Made by a program: the position numbers and the translations under genes. A stretch of DNA of 64,000 bases from Dactylonectria macrodidyma (lineage: Eukaryota; Ascomycota; Sordariomycetes; Hypocreales; Nectriaceae), in assembly GCA_020744425.1 (NCBI GenBank), contig JAGMUV010000014.1, positions 1,240,001 to 1,304,000 on the forward strand. Direction: 5' to 3'. This document shows positions 35,900 to 45,918 of this stretch, piece after piece. The notes under the pieces were generated by a model. That model worked only from the letters and a program-made list of their open reading frames with translations, was not told the origin of the DNA and searched no databases. Numbering within the stretch: the stretch's first letter is position 1; the number at the start of each line of letters is the position of its first letter.

Positions 35900-37138
35900 C
35901 TAGATGATGTGTCCACCACCAAAACCTCCTCCAAATGGTGAGTTACCTCCACCGCCACCGGGGCCCGGGAAGCGAGGGTTGCCGCCAGGACCGAGAGGAT
36001 CCCAGCGGGCACCAGGCGGTGCCTGAGGGTCGTAGCCACCCGAGCCGGCGCCAGAACCCCCAAATAGGGGATCATCGAACGTCGGATGCATGCCAGAGCC
36101 GCCGCCGGGACGCGGAAGACCACCTCCGACAAAGGAGCCGCGCAGGGGATCATGGGGCCCCAGACCAGGGGGGTTCAGGTCGTCGTGGCCGATGTTGTAA
36201 GGCGAGCGGTGCGGCTGAATGACGCCGCGCGGCGGTCGATTCATCTCGTACTCGTCCTCAAAGCCGGGAGGGGCAAGGTCGGGATGGGGTTGGGGATGGG
36301 GCCGTGCCATGTCTGGGAGGGGGTTGAAGGCCGGGTGGGGGACGTTGGGGCCCGGATCGGGGTTTCGGAAGGGGCGGTTGGGGTTTTGGGCTTCTTGGTC
36401 GCGGCGCTCGGAGCGGGCGGTGGCTTCGGCTTCGGCGGTTTCGACGTAGCCTTCGCTCTGGAGCTTGGGGATGAGCCGTTGGATGATGTTGACTTTGAGG
36501 TCGTTGAGGATGTCTAGTTATAGGAGTTAGTATGTTGGGTTCACAGAGATATGTCTGGAGTTAAAGGCGTAGGTATGGACGCACCTGTGATAGCTTGCTC
36601 GGAGACAAAGACACCTCGCAGTTTATCAGGAAGATCGCTGCGGTCCTCATTCTCGCCATTCATGGTGATGCGCACGGGAAGGCTGCTAGACTTGACTACA
36701 TCTCTCACCGTCCTCTCAAAACGGTGGATGTTCTCGTCGCCGACCGCAAGCCCGCGGATCTCGACTTTGCCACCCATACGGTCGACGCGGATGACAAAGG
36801 TCATGGCTGACTGCTTGTGAGTGTAAACGAAGCTCAAGGACCCAAAGCCGGCGTTCCACTGCGGCGGCAGGCGCGGGGCAAGAGATTCGCATTCGGCTAT
36901 GAGAGGAGGGTCAGTCAAGGTTGAGCAGGGTGAGCCGGGGAAGTAGATACGCACCGAGTCTCTTGTCCTCGTCGAAGCCCTTGAGCTTGAAGCCGAGGGC
37001 GGCCATGTAGGCATGGATGAGCAAAGCGATGGCTTCGTACGAGGACGCCAGGTCGGACGAGTCGTCGCCGGCCGGGTGCGTGGGCAGCGCGTCCGCCATG
37101 CCATTGAGGATGGCGGCGGTGCTGAGGGGAGCAGCCAT
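35900..37138 (-). CDS. Proteasome inhibitor PI31 (PSMF1) homologue
   Basis: Three exons, 37138-36955, 36896-36585 and 36513-35900, give 369 residues; the introns have GTGCGT donors. The N-terminal half is the PI31 fold (SSYEAIALLIHAYMAALGFK, then LPPQWNAGFGSLSFVYTHKQ) that mediates dimerisation and FBXO7-type binding in animals. The C-terminal third is proline/glycine-rich with repeated DPL and PGG pieces and a final GGGFGGGHII, like the PI31 tail that enters the 20S core. In animals PI31 binds and modulates the 20S proteasome and helps its transport; the fungal role is less studied. The gene is divergent from REV7, 570 bases away. Confidence in family is high. Confidence 0.88.
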
Positions 37139-37708
37139 GGCGATGCGATGCGATGGGTTGTTGAGTTGCAGCTTGTAGTTGTGTTGGGTAGAGACAGGGG
37201 TGGTTTATCGAAGTGGCGATTTAGCCCGCGTCTGGAAAGATGGTGTGAGGGAGAGAAGATGGAGGAGGAGGGAGCTGCGTCGAGAGCTCTTATTAAGGGT
37301 GCTGCTCCTCATCAGCCCTATATGTGGAGTTGGGCATGTTCGCGGGGCAGTGCCAATGGAGCCTACAGTACGTCAGTGGAAGCCTGGATGCAAGGTGTGC
37401 CTAGAAGAAGTAGTCAAAGGACTGGAAGATATTTTCTGCCAATGGATTTATTGAAAAAGAGCCTGCTACATGAATAAAACTGAGAAGACGTTGTAAGGCA
37501 TCGGTATCAGCTGCAGCTCTGGATACGTCATGCAATCGCCGTTGTTCCTCAGGCACTTTCTTTAGAGTTGAAGCCACTGAAGATGCCAGTGGCGGCACGT
37601 GACACCGCGTTAGACACTCTACGCGTGCATCCATGTCTCTCTCTCAACTCTTCCATCATCACCAGGTTCGTCTCCCTCCCTCGACGACCCTCCAACCTAC
37701 CACTCCAC
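37139..37708. other. Shared promoter region of PI31 and REV7
   Basis: A 570-bp divergent intergenic region. It carries GATGCGATGCGATG near 37142. An in-frame ATG at 37568 could extend REV7 by 47 residues but precedes leader-like sequence. Confidence 0.45.
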
Positions 37709-38546
37709 ATGTCGACATCAACCCGCCCATCAAAACCCGCCTCCGCGCCACCGCAAACCGTCCCCATCCCCTCCACCACAGCGGCAACGCTCCTCGACGC
37801 CTTCACGACCTTCCTCACGCTCGCGCTGCACTCGCTGCTGTACCACCGCGGCCTCTACCCACCGGCGACCTTCCTGACCGCGCGCGCCCTCAACCTCCCC
37901 GTGCGCCAGTCGCGCCACCCGGGCCTGTGCGCCTGGATCAACGACGCTGTGGCCGCCGCCGCCGTACAGCTGCGCGCGGGGACAGCCCGCCGCGTCGTCG
38001 TCGCCATGCACGCCCCCAAGTCGCTCGCCGTGCTGGAACGCTGGGTCTTCGACGTCGAGGATTTCCCTGCGTCTTGGGGCGATGCTGGGGAGGGCGAGGC
38101 GGTCGAAGAAGAAGAACAAGAACAAGAACAAGAAAATGATGATGATGCCGCTTCTGTCGCTGAGGACGAGGACGTTGTCAATTGGACTGATGTCAACGAG
38201 GCACTGCGCGGGGCTCTGCGTCGCATCGCCTACGCCGGTGAGACGATGCCGACGCTTCCTGGGGGCAGCACATTTACACTTGCCGTCGAGCTGCGTGACG
38301 AAGCGCCAGCACCCATAGGAGTATGACAATATCCTTTACGACCTGCCACATCTTGTATGAACTGATTCGTCACAGCATCCTCAACCCTGGATCCCCTCGC
38401 AACCAAAACTCCAACCTCCCACCAAATCCTCGCCAAACCAAGGATCCTCCCTCGGCGGCTCCAGCACCACGCCCATCCGCTCCGTCCGAGCCGGCCCGCT
38501 CTTCTTCGAGTGCTGGGTCGAGCTGGGTCCAGATCCTCCATCATGA
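37709..38546 (+). CDS. REV7: REV7/MAD2L2-type HORMA protein
   Basis: Two exons, 37709-38320 and 38376-38546 (intron donor GTATGA, acceptor CACAG, phase 0), give 260 residues. The HORMA fold begins near residue 25 (LLDAFTTFLTLALHSLLYHR GLYPP) and includes VLERWVFDVEDFP. It closes in exon 2 with IRSVRAGPLFFECWVELG, a Rev7 end signature. Rev7 is the accessory subunit of DNA polymerase zeta (with Rev3) for translesion synthesis, and a HORMA adaptor in other repair steps. A Glu/Gln/Asp-rich loop (EEEEQEQEQENDDD, about residues 130-145) is inserted within the fold. An upstream in-frame ATG exists at 37568, but the one chosen directly precedes the fold. Family call is firm. Confidence 0.88.
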
Positions 38547-38895
38547 CCCCTCCATCCGCCACCTGACGACCTCACACCACCACTCACACGACACCGACTC
38601 CGCTGAATAGACATCATCATTAAGTTTGTCATGACATTTCATATTGTTCTATAATTCCTCTTGCATTCCCATAACATGACATGATGTCCGACACATGGAC
38701 CCAGATGCCAGACCCGGCCCCAACCGTAACATGCGGCCTTTGTACTCCAGACCCCAATTCCCATAAGCCCGCGTAATATACAGCAAGCATGCCGACGAGA
38801 CGTGATGAAAGTATCCTCATTCGGCCATCTCAGGCAGCATTACCCAGCCCGCACATCTCCTATTTCCGTAGCAGCTTCGCAGGGGATTGCTTCGC
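38547..38895. other. Convergent 3' region
   Basis: 3' flanks of REV7 and of the Rho exchange factor. Nothing else seen. Confidence 0.4.
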
Positions 38896-41800
38896 CTACT
38901 CCGCTCCCCCCTTCAGCGCCGCTCGCAAGCTAACAATCTCGCGCTTCAGACGTGCGTTCTCTTTCTTCGTGCGAGCCGTCTCCTCGCTTTGATCTCGCAG
39001 CTTCGTCATCAACTCCTCCTTGTCTTCCTTGCCCTTGCCCTTCAGCGCCTTTACAATCTTGCCCAGCTCGCCGTTGAACTTCTCATAAAGCAGTTCGTTC
39101 TCCGCCACCGCTTCCTTGTACAGCTGGTCGATGGTCCGCACCTTGGCCTCGGATGCCTTGACCGTCAAGTCCATGTCGCGCTGAATTGCATCGTGCTTCT
39201 CTTGCAGTTCCTGCACCTCTGTCGGGATCCGGTCCTCGAGTTGCCGGACCGCCGCGCCGAGTCGTCGCATGTCGACCGAGTGAGAGCCCGGTGGCCGCGT
39301 GCTGTTAACGCGCGCCATCTCCTCGCCAATCTTGGACAGCTCTGACCGTAGGGATGCGTCGACGTCGTCCACCGCCTGCTTCTCCGTCTGGAGCCGCTCG
39401 CGAAGCTTCTGCGGAGACTGCAGCCGCAACCTCTGTGTTCCTCCTCGCGTAGGGCTACCGCTTGTTCTCGTTGGACTGGTCGTCAGACGGCGTGTGGGTG
39501 ATTCGGACCCAGACGTGACTTGTCGTGTTGGCCGCAGACTCGGAATGTTTGTTGTGGAGAGAGTTCTGGAATGCCTGTGGCCCTTGGATGGCGACTCTGC
39601 TTTGGCGGTCTGTTCGGCTGTCTCAGCAGGAGCCCGGAACGGATCTGACACATTTTCCTTGTGGCGTGACATCCGCATGCTCTGCGCTAGAACGGGGCTG
39701 ATCGGTATCTTAGACGGCGTCAGCGCCTTGGGGCTCGAGTTGACCTTTTCGCTCGTCTGCTTCGTGTCCTTCAGAGGCTGCAGAGGGAGCTCTTCATCAT
39801 CGGCAAGCGATGCTGCCGTCATTAGGCTCCGCAGATCTGACAGCGAGCTTCGTCGCTTCTTCCTCGGTGATCTTGGCTGTGCCTCCGGTGCCGGCTCGCC
39901 AATCGTCTCCAGCGTCCGGTGCGAGCTGCCCGGCCGCACTTCGTCAAACGCCCCTGCTATGGGCGGACGATCGCGAGAGCCAGGACGGCGCTGCAGCTTC
40001 CTCGGTAGTGTGTTGTCGTCGATTGAGTGGGACCGTGCAAGCGTTGCCTTAGACAAGCTTGATACATCGCCAGTGGCGGGGTTCCGATGCTTGCTGAGTG
40101 TCCTCCACATCGAGGTCCTGTCATCCTTGCTGTTCTGCCGTAGAAGAGTGTCGAACCCGAATTTGCGTCGGAGGGAAGAAGTGTTCGAGGCCACCGACCC
40201 GGTGTACGACTTCCCGCCGCGAAGTGCCGAGTTAATCGAGTCATATGTTGCGTTGTCGAGGCCGAAGCTATGATTCAAGCTCGGCTCCTCGAAAATCCGA
40301 TCGCAGTCTTGAACCAGCCGATCAAGCAAGTTGATGTAATTCGCAGCCGTTCCATCGTACACGAGTAGCTCCGCAAACGCAAGCGTAAGGGCGCCCCTGT
40401 CACTGTCGTTGCCGCAAGCATCGAGAAGATCAGACAGGAGCTTGATGAGTGCTGTAAAAGCCCTGCGGTTCTGTGGTGCCATATCACCAAACAAAAAGTT
40501 GACAAAATCCGCAAAGTCTCCCGGCACTCGCTTGTTCACGCGATCTTGGAGGGTATCGAGCGATTGCATGGACATGATCGGTCCCATTTGCTCCGCCCAG
40601 GCGATTCGTAGAAACTTCTCAAACGCCACGAAGATGACCTCGGTGCTAAGCTCCGAGGCAGCCTCATAATCGTAGGGGCTCTCGATTAACTTGTTGTATA
40701 GGTCGTTGACGGACAACTCATCGGCCATGGAGCGGTTCAACAGCGTCCGGCCAACAATGAGGCCCTTGCGAGACTGGAAGGCGGCGACGTATCCCGTAAA
40801 TGTTCGCTCCAATCGTACGAGTGGGTTCTCAGGACGAATCTCCTCCTGAGAGATGGCATCCTTGCCACGGATCGAGCCGATGATGGACTGTTGGCTGTTG
40901 TTGCGATGGATTGACGGAACTTGTCGCTTGTGCTTCGATTCTGACGTAGTCGACTCAGGGGCGTGGGCAGATCCAGTCCAGAGGCTCGAGAAGATCTTGA
41001 CAGGGGATGAGGCCAAGAATGATCGAGTTTTCTCGGCTCTTCCTGATAGAGAGAGGTCATGTAGCGTCTTCGAGTAGTAGGATACCAAAGCTGCTGTCAG
41101 GTGGACATTTGAAACACTGTGTTGCGTGCTGAGAAGTTGAATGACTGTTCCGAGGTTAGCAAACATGCAGCGTCGACTCCTACACGGGGGCAACCTACTT
41201 CGTCGTGACATTGTGGGAAGCACATCCTCCAACGCGACGTCATCCTGGTACTGCTTCCCATTCAAGCCCACTGTGAGCATAGTCACCCGGTTCATATCGT
41301 TTGTCGACAAGTTGACCACAATCTCAACGCCATAATGGCCAGCAGGAGCCCCCTTAGTACCCTTGTCGTGATCAACCACCACACGAATCGGGGCAGGTTC
41401 TTTGCGGCCCTCGATCAACTGGTCGGCACCCTCCTGGAAGATGGCGGCATGGATCCCGATATTGCTGTCGGGCATGCGCACCGTTCTGAGCGTCCAAGTT
41501 GGGTCTTCGCGTTCCTGCTCGGAGAATCGCGCCTCCACACGGGCCTTGACGATGTCCTCACCCCATTTGGCGGCGCGAGACTCGTAGGACTCCTGAAGTA
41601 TGAAGCACCGGGACGTAACGGCCTGCAGGACCCGATGCTCGCCTGGATGAGCGCCCCTCATCTCCTGGGTCGATGTCATCCAGAAAAGCGAACCATCCTG
41701 GGACTCTGTGAATCGCACGTCGGGGAGGGGATGCCATCCAGTGAAGGCGAATTCGTACGACGCCGGACCGCCCGCTGCGTTGGTCATGGAAATCAGTAAG

Positions 41801-43443
41801 CCTGCTGCTGATGGCTTCTCAATCTCGCGTAGCAGATCACGTCCAGTCATGTTTCCTGCTAGCTTCTTGAGAATGACAACGCAGTCGGAGAAGAGCAGAA
41901 AGACGCCCGATTTATCCGACTGGTTTACTGAGGCCTGGAAAGGAGGAGCTACCTCCGTAAAGTCCGAAGATACTACCAGACGTCCCTGTGGCTCCAGATT
42001 CTGAGGCCACGATTCGACCATGTTTCGAAGTCGGCTCACGACATGCGGCTTGTCCGGCAGCGGCTCGTCCATGGAGCAAATGTTGGAAATTATGTCTCGC
42101 GCCTTGAGCATAGGCTGCAGGGCCGGGTGCGTGATGGGAATGCAGCCCACGATCTGGTCGATAAGTAGGCTGTACCTGGGCAGTCTCTGGACAGGTTCGA
42201 TGAGAATGGAGCGGATGGTCTGCTCGCCGGTCTGGGCAACTCGCTGCTTGAAACTTGACTGCTGGTCAAGGAAGGAGTTAAGAAGAGCCGGGAAGTGCTG
42301 GCTCGCCTTGATGTAATCCTGGTAGCACTCGGTGAACTTGGGGAACCACTCCAGAAACAGCCTCGCCATGGCAAGAGCACCGCTAGGGTCCTTTACGCGG
42401 CCCAGCTTGGAGCCCAATAGATTCATTGTCGGCGCCTCCATATCCCTGGCGGCATCCTCCTCGGTCTCATCCATAACTTTCCGCAACTCTTCCATGAATC
42501 CCGAGTTCATAGTGAGAATGGCATCGGCTGACGCAGGGAACAGCCTCTCTAGTTCCTCCTCGGACGGGCTGAGGCTGCCGGGCGGTCTCGCCTGCGCGCT
42601 CTCGCGGAAGTCGGCGGCAACGTGGTGGACCAGTTCCCTCACCTTGGCCACATAACGTTCCTCGGTGTGTACCAACTCGGACAACTTCATGCGCAACTCA
42701 GCCTTTTGATCCCTGGAGAAGGACTTGCTGCGGTTCAGGGATGACGGTTTTGAGGGTGCCCGTCGCAGGCGGCTTGTGGGCAGGAAGACCGGGTCGCCAA
42801 AGAGCTTGACTAGGGGTGTGTATCCTCCATATTGTCTCAAGGTCGGATCTAGGATATCGTCTTCGTCGTCGGGAACCTCCTCGAGGTCGGCGGGCTGGAG
42901 TGGTACAATGCTACCCGGCGGTAGCACTAGGTCCATGTCAACATTGCTGATGTGCTGGGTCTGTAGGGCCTCCTGGAGGACATCAATGACTTCGGCGGTG
43001 TGATCGCTAGGGAGCATCGACTTGACGAGGTCGGCGGCATGCTGCTCCCCAAATAAGGCGGGGGCACTCGCAGGGCGACCCCCCTTGCGGGTCGGGTACT
43101 GGCGGCGCAGGTAGGTCTTGACATCTTCAGGCAGCTCGGTGAAGTACTTGAAGAGGCCAAAGGCGAGGGCGCGGTAGACCTCGTCGCCCTGGAACTCGCG
43201 GGGAAGGTAGTTGACGACGGAGTAGAAGGGCGAGTTGGGGGAGATTGTGATGCGGGGGAAACACTGGAAGCCAGCCGGCGAGAGGACGTGGACCTGGACG
43301 CGGGAGCTGTTGAGGGTGTAGTTGGCCGTGGTCGAGGGGCCGTGGAAGATGAGAACGGGGAGGTGGCCGAGCAGCGGGTCGGAGGCGTGGTAGAGCGTGA
43401 CGTGGTCGGGCGACAGCGCCAGGTCGTCGGTGACGCGAACCAT
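38896..43443 (-). CDS. Rho guanine exchange factor, DH-PH plus RhoGAP-like region
   Basis: Exons 43443-41199 and 41144-38896 give 1497 residues. The 54-nt intron (GTAGGT donor, TTTGCTAAC branch, AACAG acceptor) is a multiple of three and stop-free, so the frame stays open either way. A Dbl-homology domain (about 253-470; SELVHTEERYVAKVRELV, EPVQRLPRYSLLID) is followed by a PH domain (about 490-630). Such modules load GTP on Rho-family GTPases for polarity and wall synthesis. About residues 865-1080 resemble a RhoGAP fold (LVRLERTFTGYVAA ... DFADFVNFLFGDMAPQNRRA) without a clear arginine finger. A Ser/Arg/Pro-rich linker and a coiled coil (about 1320-1497) end the protein. The first in-frame ATG is 43443. 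Target GTPase unknown. Confidence 0.87.
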   Translation of the reverse strand: MVRVTDDLALSPDHVTLYHASDPLLGHLPVLIFHGPSTTANYTLNSSRVQVHVLSPAGFQCFPRITISPNSPFYSVVNYLPREFQGDEVYRALAFGLFKYFTELPEDVKTYLRRQYPTRKGGRPASAPALFGEQHAADLVKSMLPSDHTAEVIDVLQEALQTQHISNVDMDLVLPPGSIVPLQPADLEEVPDDEDDILDPTLRQYGGYTPLVKLFGDPVFLPTSRLRRAPSKPSSLNRSKSFSRDQKAELRMKLSELVHTEERYVAKVRELVHHVAADFRESAQARPPGSLSPSEEELERLFPASADAILTMNSGFMEELRKVMDETEEDAARDMEAPTMNLLGSKLGRVKDPSGALAMARLFLEWFPKFTECYQDYIKASQHFPALLNSFLDQQSSFKQRVAQTGEQTIRSILIEPVQRLPRYSLLIDQIVGCIPITHPALQPMLKARDIISNICSMDEPLPDKPHVVSRLRNMVESWPQNLEPQGRLVVSSDFTEVAPPFQASVNQSDKSGVFLLFSDCVVILKKLAGNMTGRDLLREIEKPSAAGLLISMTNAAGGPASYEFAFTGWHPLPDVRFTESQDGSLFWMTSTQEMRGAHPGEHRVLQAVTSRCFILQESYESRAAKWGEDIVKARVEARFSEQEREDPTWTLRTVRMPDSNIGIHAAIFQEGADQLIEGRKEPAPIRVVVDHDKGTKGAPAGHYGVEIVVNLSTNDMNRVTMLTVGLNGKQYQDDVALEDVLPTMSRRSRLPPCRSRRCMFANLGTVIQLLSTQHSVSNVHLTAALVSYYSKTLHDLSLSGRAEKTRSFLASSPVKIFSSLWTGSAHAPESTTSESKHKRQVPSIHRNNSQQSIIGSIRGKDAISQEEIRPENPLVRLERTFTGYVAAFQSRKGLIVGRTLLNRSMADELSVNDLYNKLIESPYDYEAASELSTEVIFVAFEKFLRIAWAEQMGPIMSMQSLDTLQDRVNKRVPGDFADFVNFLFGDMAPQNRRAFTALIKLLSDLLDACGNDSDRGALTLAFAELLVYDGTAANYINLLDRLVQDCDRIFEEPSLNHSFGLDNATYDSINSALRGGKSYTGSVASNTSSLRRKFGFDTLLRQNSKDDRTSMWRTLSKHRNPATGDVSSLSKATLARSHSIDDNTLPRKLQRRPGSRDRPPIAGAFDEVRPGSSHRTLETIGEPAPEAQPRSPRKKRRSSLSDLRSLMTAASLADDEELPLQPLKDTKQTSEKVNSSPKALTPSKIPISPVLAQSMRMSRHKENVSDPFRAPAETAEQTAKAESPSKGHRHSRTLSTTNIPSLRPTRQVTSGSESPTRRLTTSPTRTSGSPTRGGTQRLRLQSPQKLRERLQTEKQAVDDVDASLRSELSKIGEEMARVNSTRPPGSHSVDMRRLGAAVRQLEDRIPTEVQELQEKHDAIQRDMDLTVKASEAKVRTIDQLYKEAVAENELLYEKFNGELGKIVKALKGKGKEDKEELMTKLRDQSEETARTKKENARLKREIVSLRAALKGGAE

Positions 43444-45139
43444 GGCGGTGACGTTTTGAGGTGGATGGTAAGTGACGTTTGAGGCTGGCGACGTCACAGC
43501 CAAGGGATAACGACACCTAGGAGAGACGGTTCAATGGACTGGGCCGGCAGTGAAGCGGCCCGCGGGGTGCGGGATACGGGATGCGGGATGGTGTTGGCGA
43601 CGGCGTGGGCGTTGGCAGCAGCAGTGCTGGTTGCTGGTCGTCCGTCGGGGGCCGCGAAGATGGGACGGATTCGATTCGATGCGGAGACGTCCTTCGCCCT
43701 GCGGGTGGTGTGTAGCTCCAGCCAGCAGCGGGTTTGCTTTCTGGTTTGTCTTCTGGCCGACCCCCCGCCCGTTCACTGGCACAAAACAAACGCAATGCAG
43801 AAAAACGCACACAGAAATGCACCCGTCCCAAGTCGAGTTTGAGGCAGGGCGGTGCAAAAAATGTCGGAAGAAGAAGCGCGGCGGACCAAACGAGTGAGAG
43901 TTGAGTGAGTGAGGGGCACGGCCAGTCCGTCTGTCGCAAAGTAAACAAAAGCTCAAAAAAAAAAACTTCCGTAGGCCGCGTCCAGTGGGCTGCAACACAC
44001 ACACACAGAGGCGCTCTCACACACTCACACACTCACACACTGGGCGGGTTATTATTAGTGTGCGTTTCGTCGTCCCTTGGCAAAACCCAAAACAAACCCG
44101 CGTGCGCAAGCAATTACAGCAGGCTGGCAACAAAAAATCAGACCGAAGGCGGAGAAAGAAGGGAAGAAACTGAAGGCGTAGCCTGGGGGAAAAAAAAGAA
44201 GAGAGACAGAAAATAAAATAAAAATGTACAAAGTCGTCGTCTCGTTATTTCGTTTCTTCCTTGTCTCGTGCTGGACCGACTCGAAGTTGGACTCGTCGGG
44301 GTGTGTGGCAAGAGAAAAAAGAGGTGTCGGTTGGGGGATGCTGCCGTCACTCGAGGGCGGGTTGGCCCAGGTGACTTGGCCGCTTGTTTTGTTGATTTTT
44401 GGCGGTTAGCACTCCAAAACGCTGACAACACAGCGCCTCTCAACAGGGCGTGTCCACTGAGAAAGGTGCAAATTGGGGCCCCCCCCCCGCCCATCTAAAA
44501 CCAGCCCCAGGGCCGCCCGCTTCTTCCCCCCATCCCGGGTCGGTAGTGGGACTAGTGGTACCTCTAGAAAACGCGTTTTTGCCAACATGATGCGCGTCTT
44601 TCTTGTCCCCCTCGATCTCTCTGTAACCTAAAAAAAAAAAAGTACCTGGTAATTCGGCACTTTACCTTGAACGACGTGTAGGGCGATCAAAACCCCTCTC
44701 CCCCGCTGCCACTCCGATGTAAACACAAGGGGCCAACAAGGGAATCCCTGTTCCCGGTCTGCCCTTGTACCCAACCACGGCGCTCTCTCATGATGATACA
44801 AATCGATGACAACCACTAAAAGATCCTTGGAGAGGGCACGCTAGATTGAGTCTGCGATCTTCTCCTACTCTCGTCTTAAACTATCTAGGCCGGTGTCAAA
44901 TATCCAATGGAATGTTATTGACGTACTCGTATCCTAAATTTGGTGGCACCTTCACGTGGAAATTCTTCACTGAACTCTTCTTACCCCACTAAGGCACACC
45001 TCGCAAGCCTCTAACGTCAAGCCCACCCATTGCTGGTCCAACGACGTCACTCCCGTCGACCCCGCCCCTTCATCACAAGCCTACTCAGTACCACCCACTA
45101 GATACGAGTTTCTACTCAAACCGCCAAAGCACCATAATC
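43444..45139. other. Intergenic, low-complexity
   Basis: About 1.7 kb between divergent starts. It holds the CA-rich repeat at 43992-44042, long A-rich and T-rich runs (A-runs near 43956 and 44191, A11 at 44630) and a C10 run near 44476. No supported gene. Confidence 0.45.
43992..44042. repeat. CA-rich microsatellite
   Basis: ACACACACACACA followed by an imperfect CTCACACA array. Simple-sequence repeat in the upstream region of the Rho exchange factor gene. Confidence 0.8.
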
Positions 45140-45587
45140 ATGTCGAGTCAAACCCGCGGCATCCCCGTCCGTCACATCCCCGACGACGCTGGCTACCGCC
45201 TCATCGAGCTGCCTCCGGACCTCGTCAACCTGCTCGAGTCCGACAACGCCCCCGTGTCCGTCCCTGACAACTCTCTCGGTGTCCTCCAACCCTCCAAGCT
45301 AACTGCCTCCCAGCCTCACCATCGAGTCCTCCGATACGTCCGCCCTCCTCAAAACCCCCAACAAGACGTACGCTCTCCGCCAGAAGAACACCTCCAACGC
45401 CCTCATGCTGCTCACGCCCTGTGCTACCCCCAATTCTCCCGAGCAGGGCATCTCCATCGTCTCCACCATCCACGAAACCGTCGAGCTCGACGTCGTACCC
45501 GACAAGACCCCCGGCGCTGCCACTGGAGGATTGAAGAACACGGGGAGCAAGGGCAAGTGGCATGAACGGTTTGGAAGAAACCGATAA
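45140..45587 (+). CDS. DCC1: Dcc1-like sister chromatid cohesion protein, short form
   Basis: Two exons, 45140-45255 and 45314-45587, give 129 residues. The intron has a weak GTCCGT donor but a good GCTAAC branch and CCCAG acceptor. That junction gives LLESDNAPVLTIESSDTSAL, and then LLKTPNKTYALRQKNTSNAL, wording typical of the Dcc1 N-terminus. Dcc1 joins Ctf8 and Ctf18 in the alternative clamp loader that puts PCNA on DNA and supports cohesion. Yeast Dcc1 has about 380 residues with C-terminal winged helices; here the protein stops after KGKWHERFGRNR. No downstream coding sequence continues it, so only the part that would bind Ctf18/Ctf8 remains. A short form may be normal in this group. Identity is fairly, not fully, secure. 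Confidence 0.68.
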
Positions 45588-45918
45588 CTCAACTGAAAGA
45601 GCTGGGTCGTAATTATAAGTTGCAACATGAACATGCATCGGAAACTGCAAGGCGCTGGGGATCAAATTTCATGAATAAATTCCGATTAGACGTAGATGTC
45701 AAGCGACATCACTAAGCAAAAGAGACTCACACTCTAACTGAGCATCGACAAAAGACTCATACAAGACATGGCACATAACCTTGGCGCCGACGCTTTAAGA
45801 CACCATTCGTTTCCCATCCCTGGACCAATGCCCAATTACCGTCACCCCTTTCAACAAAAAAAAACACCCGACGCCTGATGTTCCACAGCCTCTGCATCCT
45901 CGCTTAGGGGTTCGCATC
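45588..45918. other. Convergent 3' region
   Basis: 3' flanks of the Dcc1-like gene and the RBR ligase gene. No gene seen. Confidence 0.4.
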
